Shown here: piece after piece, positions 61,407 to 64,000 of the stretch | Layout of the letters: every line of letters begins with the position of its first letter | How positions within the stretch are numbered: position 1 is the first letter of the stretch | Assembly: GCF_004135585.1 (NCBI RefSeq) | Contig: NZ_CP035501.1 | Coordinates: 3,791,501-3,855,500 of the forward strand | From: Sphingosinicella sp. BN140058 | GTDB taxonomy: Bacteria > Pseudomonadota > Alphaproteobacteria > Sphingomonadales > Sphingomonadaceae | Direction of reading: 5' to 3' | DNA length: 64,000 nucleotides | Notes under the pieces: generated by a model | The model's database searches: none | What the model saw: the letters and a program-made list of their open reading frames with translations, nothing else | What the model was told of the DNA's origin: nothing | Translations under genes and position numbers: made by a program

Positions 61407-62293
61407 TCGCTGTGGAGCCGGAGCCGAATGTCGAGTGGATCCCGCTCGACCGCATCGAAGTCGTCAATCCGCGCAGCCGCGGCCGGCGCGCGTTCAAGGA
61501 GATGGTCGACAATATCGGCCAGATCGGGCTCAAGCGGCCGATCACCGTCCGGCGGCGGAAGGAGGCGCAAGAAGAAGGCTATGAGCTCGTCTGCGGACAA
61601 GGGCGGCTGGAGGCGTATCGCGTCCTCGGCCAGAAGGAGGTGCCCGCCTTCGTGGTCGCGGCCGAGCCCGAGGATTGCCTCATCGCGAGCCTGGTCGAGA
61701 ATTGCGCGCGTCGCCAGCATAGCGCGATCGACCTCCTTCAGGACATTGGCGGCATGCGCCAGCGGGGCTATTCGGTGGCCGAGATCGCGCAGAAGACCGG
61801 CCTTTCAGCCGAATATGTTCACGGTGTCGCCCGGCTCCTCGAGCAAGGCGAGCAACGCCTGCTTCAGTCCGTGGAGGCGCGCGCCCTCCCGATCAGCGTC
61901 GCGCTGGAAATCGCGGAAGCCGAGGACCAGGACGTTCAGCGCGCCCTCCAGAATGCCTATGACGCGGGTCTCCTGAGAGGGCGAAGGCTGATAGCCGCCA
62001 AGCGCCTGATCGAGGCGCGTCGCCAGCGCGGCAAACAGATCGGGAAGCGGGACGTCTCGCAGCCGGAAAAGCTGTCCACCGCAGGGCTGGTGCGGGCCTA
62101 CCGCCAGGATGCCGAGCGCAAGCGCGAGATGATCAGGCGTGCGAATGCGACCAAGGACCGTCTGATGCTGGTCATCGAAGCGGTTCGGCGGCTGTTGCGC
62201 GACGACGGCTTCACCGCTTTGCTTGCAGCCGAGGGCCTGGACACGATGCCCGAGAAGATCGCCGCGCGGGTTGCCGGAAAGGTCTCGTCGTGA
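61403..62293 (+). CDS. ParB-like nuclease-fold/CTP-binding domain protein
   Basis: A 296-residue protein with an N-terminal ParB domain: IGLKRPITVRRR, CGQGRLEAYRVLG (the GxxR motif) and LVENCARRQ (ENxxR), which in ParB proteins bind CTP. A helix-turn-helix follows near 125-155 (GYSVAEIAQKTGLSAEYVHG). The C-terminus is helical and basic. The start at 61403 has GGAGG upstream. Typical ParB partition genes pair with parA; no ParA is seen here. It overlaps the recombinase stop and the next gene (GTGA). Confidence 0.85.
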   Translation: MIAVEPEPNVEWIPLDRIEVVNPRSRGRRAFKEMVDNIGQIGLKRPITVRRRKEAQEEGYELVCGQGRLEAYRVLGQKEVPAFVVAAEPEDCLIASLVENCARRQHSAIDLLQDIGGMRQRGYSVAEIAQKTGLSAEYVHGVARLLEQGEQRLLQSVEARALPISVALEIAEAEDQDVQRALQNAYDAGLLRGRRLIAAKRLIEARRQRGKQIGKRDVSQPEKLSTAGLVRAYRQDAERKREMIRRANATKDRLMLVIEAVRRLLRDDGFTALLAAEGLDTMPEKIAARVAGKVSS

Positions 62294-63183
62294 GCGGCCG
62301 GCGCGCCTCCGGGCCGGTCAGGGTCGGGTTCGAGGAAGCTACTCTGCGATTGCCGATCGATGCGATCATGCCGCTGCGCGACGTCTCTGCAGCGATCCGG
62401 CGATCAATCAAATATGGCCAGATCGCAGCGTCCATCGCCGAGGTCGGGATCATCGAACCGCCGGCGGTGGTGCGCGACTCGGTCAATCCTGACCGCTTCC
62501 ACCTCCTTGATGGACACCTGCGCGTCGCGATCCTGCGGGAGCGCGGCGAAACCGAAGTGGTGTGCCTGGTCGCGATTGACGACGAGGCCTTCACCTACAA
62601 CAAGCGGATCAGCCGGGTCGCGACGATCCAGGAACACAAGATGATCCTGAACGCCATCAAGAAGGGTGTTCCCGAGGAACGGCTGGCCCGTGCGCTCAAC
62701 GTCAATATCGGCAACATCAGGACAAAGCGGGACCTGCTGATCGGGATCTGCCCGGAAGTCGCCACGCTGCTGCGCGACCGTCACGTCCCGATCAACGTCT
62801 TCGCGGAGCTGCGTCGCATGAAGGCGATCCGCCAGGTCGAGGCGGCGCAGGCGATGATCACGATGAACCGCTTCACCCTGTCTTACGCCAAGTCGCTCGT
62901 CGCCGCGACGCCCGGGGACCAGCTTCTCGAAACCACGCGGCGTCGCCGCACGGGTTTGTCCGAGAAGCAGATCGAGACGATGCAGCGCGAATCCGAAAAT
63001 CTCGATCGCGAGTTCAAGCTGATCGAGCAGGACTTCGGGGCCGACCATCTCGATCTGATGCTCGCGGCCGGGTTCGTCTCGCGGCTGCTCGGCAATGCCC
63101 GCATCGTCAATTATCTCGCGCAGCATCATGGCGACCTGCTCGCCGAATTCCAGAGGATCGCGGACTATCAGGAGGCGGCCTGA
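62290..63183 (+). CDS. Second ParB/RepB-like protein
   Basis: A 297-residue ParB-like protein, not a close copy of the previous one. N-terminal motifs are VGIIEPPAVVRD, HLLDGHLRVAILRERG and AFTYNKRISRVATIQEHKMI; the C-terminus resembles the RepB partition protein domain. The start is GTG in a GTGA overlap with the previous stop. Two ParB/RepB-type proteins directly after a serine recombinase form a compact, coupled three-gene unit. Confidence 0.83.
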   Translation: MSGRRASGPVRVGFEEATLRLPIDAIMPLRDVSAAIRRSIKYGQIAASIAEVGIIEPPAVVRDSVNPDRFHLLDGHLRVAILRERGETEVVCLVAIDDEAFTYNKRISRVATIQEHKMILNAIKKGVPEERLARALNVNIGNIRTKRDLLIGICPEVATLLRDRHVPINVFAELRRMKAIRQVEAAQAMITMNRFTLSYAKSLVAATPGDQLLETTRRRRTGLSEKQIETMQRESENLDREFKLIEQDFGADHLDLMLAAGFVSRLLGNARIVNYLAQHHGDLLAEFQRIADYQEAA

Positions 63184-63622
63184 CTGCCCTGAGGGTATAG
63201 CAAAGTCCGAGCTCTGCGGCCTGCCCATCCGAGCGCGAGCGTCAGGTGACCGATCCAAATGACCCGCGCTGTCGGGTGCGGGATTTCGAACCCGTTGAAC
63301 GGCAGGCTGCGCCTCAGCGCAACGCCGTTGAGTTGGCAGCATCAGGCCCGGACTGACCTCCCGATCCAGTAGTCGGCCACCTGAAAGCGACCATCCGGTT
63401 GGGAGCACCTGGGCGCGCTTCCTCGTGCCGCTTCCTTTTTCTTTGCTCGCGCAGAGCAGCGGGACTGCGAAGGCATCGGCCCGCCGACGAGCGGCTCCCG
63501 AGCCGACCTTGCTGCCGTCTGCGTCAGGACGAGGTTCCAGAGGCCAGGTCTTCGTTCGGTCGCTCCTGTCTGTATCCGCCCTTTCGTGATAGGAAGAGCG
63601 CGAGTGTCGAAGGAATTGCGAC
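63184..63622. other. Intergenic region after the cassette
   Basis: No gene recognised. It contains a tRNA T-arm-like stretch on the minus strand near 63281-63296, but the rest of a tRNA is missing. It could contain the right border of the recombinase cassette. Confidence 0.45.
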
Positions 63623-64000
63623 ATGCTTGAGACGCTTTGGCGGTTTCAGAAGGACCGCAGCAAGCGACGGCGGCGGGCGGGATCGTCGGACCGGGACTGC
63701 CAGCTGTTCGATAGCCAGGCCAGGTCGCTCCGCGCGATGGCCATGGGGGCAGCGACAGCGGCCAGCGACGCGGATGCGAGGCTTGAAGACCTGGCAGGAC
63801 GCATCGGTGCCTTGATCGACAAGCCCGCCGACGCCGGGCGGGCACCCGATGATTTCTCGCTGTTGGCGGCCATGGAAATGGAACTGGTACGATTGCTGCC
63901 CAAGGAGCTGAAGGTCCGCACCTGCTGGAGCATTCGCGAGCGCTTCGAGTGCATCGCCTCGCCGCGCGCGGTGGAACGCTATCGGGCGTCGAGGCCGCCC
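63623..64000 (+). CDS. Hypothetical protein, cut by the window edge
   Basis: The first 126 residues are visible. AAGGA lies 9 bases before the ATG at 63623. The sequence begins with a basic amphipathic helix (RFQKDRSKRRRRAG) followed by Ala-rich helices, then ELKVRTCWSIRERFECIAS. No family recognised. It might belong to the recombinase cassette, but it is 439 bases away. Confidence 0.55.
   Translation, partial: MLETLWRFQKDRSKRRRRAGSSDRDCQLFDSQARSLRAMAMGAATAASDADARLEDLAGRIGALIDKPADAGRAPDDFSLLAAMEMELVRLLPKELKVRTCWSIRERFECIASPRAVERYRASRPP

Noticed and set aside
63270..63300. tRNA gene near the right edge
   Set aside because: Only a T-arm-like hairpin (CGGG, TTCGAAAT, CCCG on the minus strand) is seen, its loop is eight bases, and there are no anticodon or acceptor arms.

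Overview
The window is GC-rich DNA from an alphaproteobacterium, most likely a sphingomonad. This is inferred from GC-biased third codon positions, a TonB-dependent receptor, a Ros/MucR zinc-finger regulator, orphan NarL-type regulators and several small proteins of a style common in that group. No rRNA, tRNA or CRISPR array was found.

Region 1 (1-23 kb) is an extracellular or surface polysaccharide locus. Minus-strand genes run wzc-type kinase, LuxR regulator, cysD, cysN/C, cysQ, tightly spaced. A second tightly overlapping minus-strand set is a FlaA1/PglF-type dehydratase, a DegT-type aminotransferase and a PAPS-type sulfotransferase cut by the left edge. Divergent from it are a GT4 glycosyltransferase, a phosphoglycosyl transferase, a formyltransferase and a PIG-L deacetylase, then a LuxR regulator and a flippase. 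A phosphoesterase/ATP-grasp/reductase trio and a UDP-glucuronate 4-epimerase-like gene follow. Together they suggest a sulfated glycan containing an amino sugar that is probably N-formylated.

Region 2 (23-29 kb) is a stripped type IV secretion locus: virB2, a virB3-like stub, virB4, virB8, virB10 and virB11. VirB5, B6, B7, B9 and VirD4 are not in the window. Region 3 (29-40 kb) holds small proteins, a pectate-lyase-like lipoprotein and a 1264-residue RTX/cadherin-like protein. Region 4 (40-45 kb) is a TonB-dependent receptor followed by cysT, cysW and a short cysA, preceded by two copies of a 21-bp palindrome. The matching sulfate-binding lipoprotein lies at 53-54 kb.

Region 5 (45-59 kb) has a GT4 enzyme divergent from a NodB-like protein, gene-poor decayed DNA with an IS630-type relic and a third copy of the palindrome, a Bor-like lipoprotein with an FAD oxidoreductase, the sulfate-binding protein, a MucR regulator with a basic tail, a secreted nuclease, a VOC protein and a methyltransferase. 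Region 6 (59.4-63.2 kb) is a compact cassette: a small regulator divergent from a large serine recombinase, then two different ParB/RepB-like proteins joined by 4-base stop/start overlaps. This cassette is the best candidate for an undescribed system. The right edge cuts an unrecognised gene.
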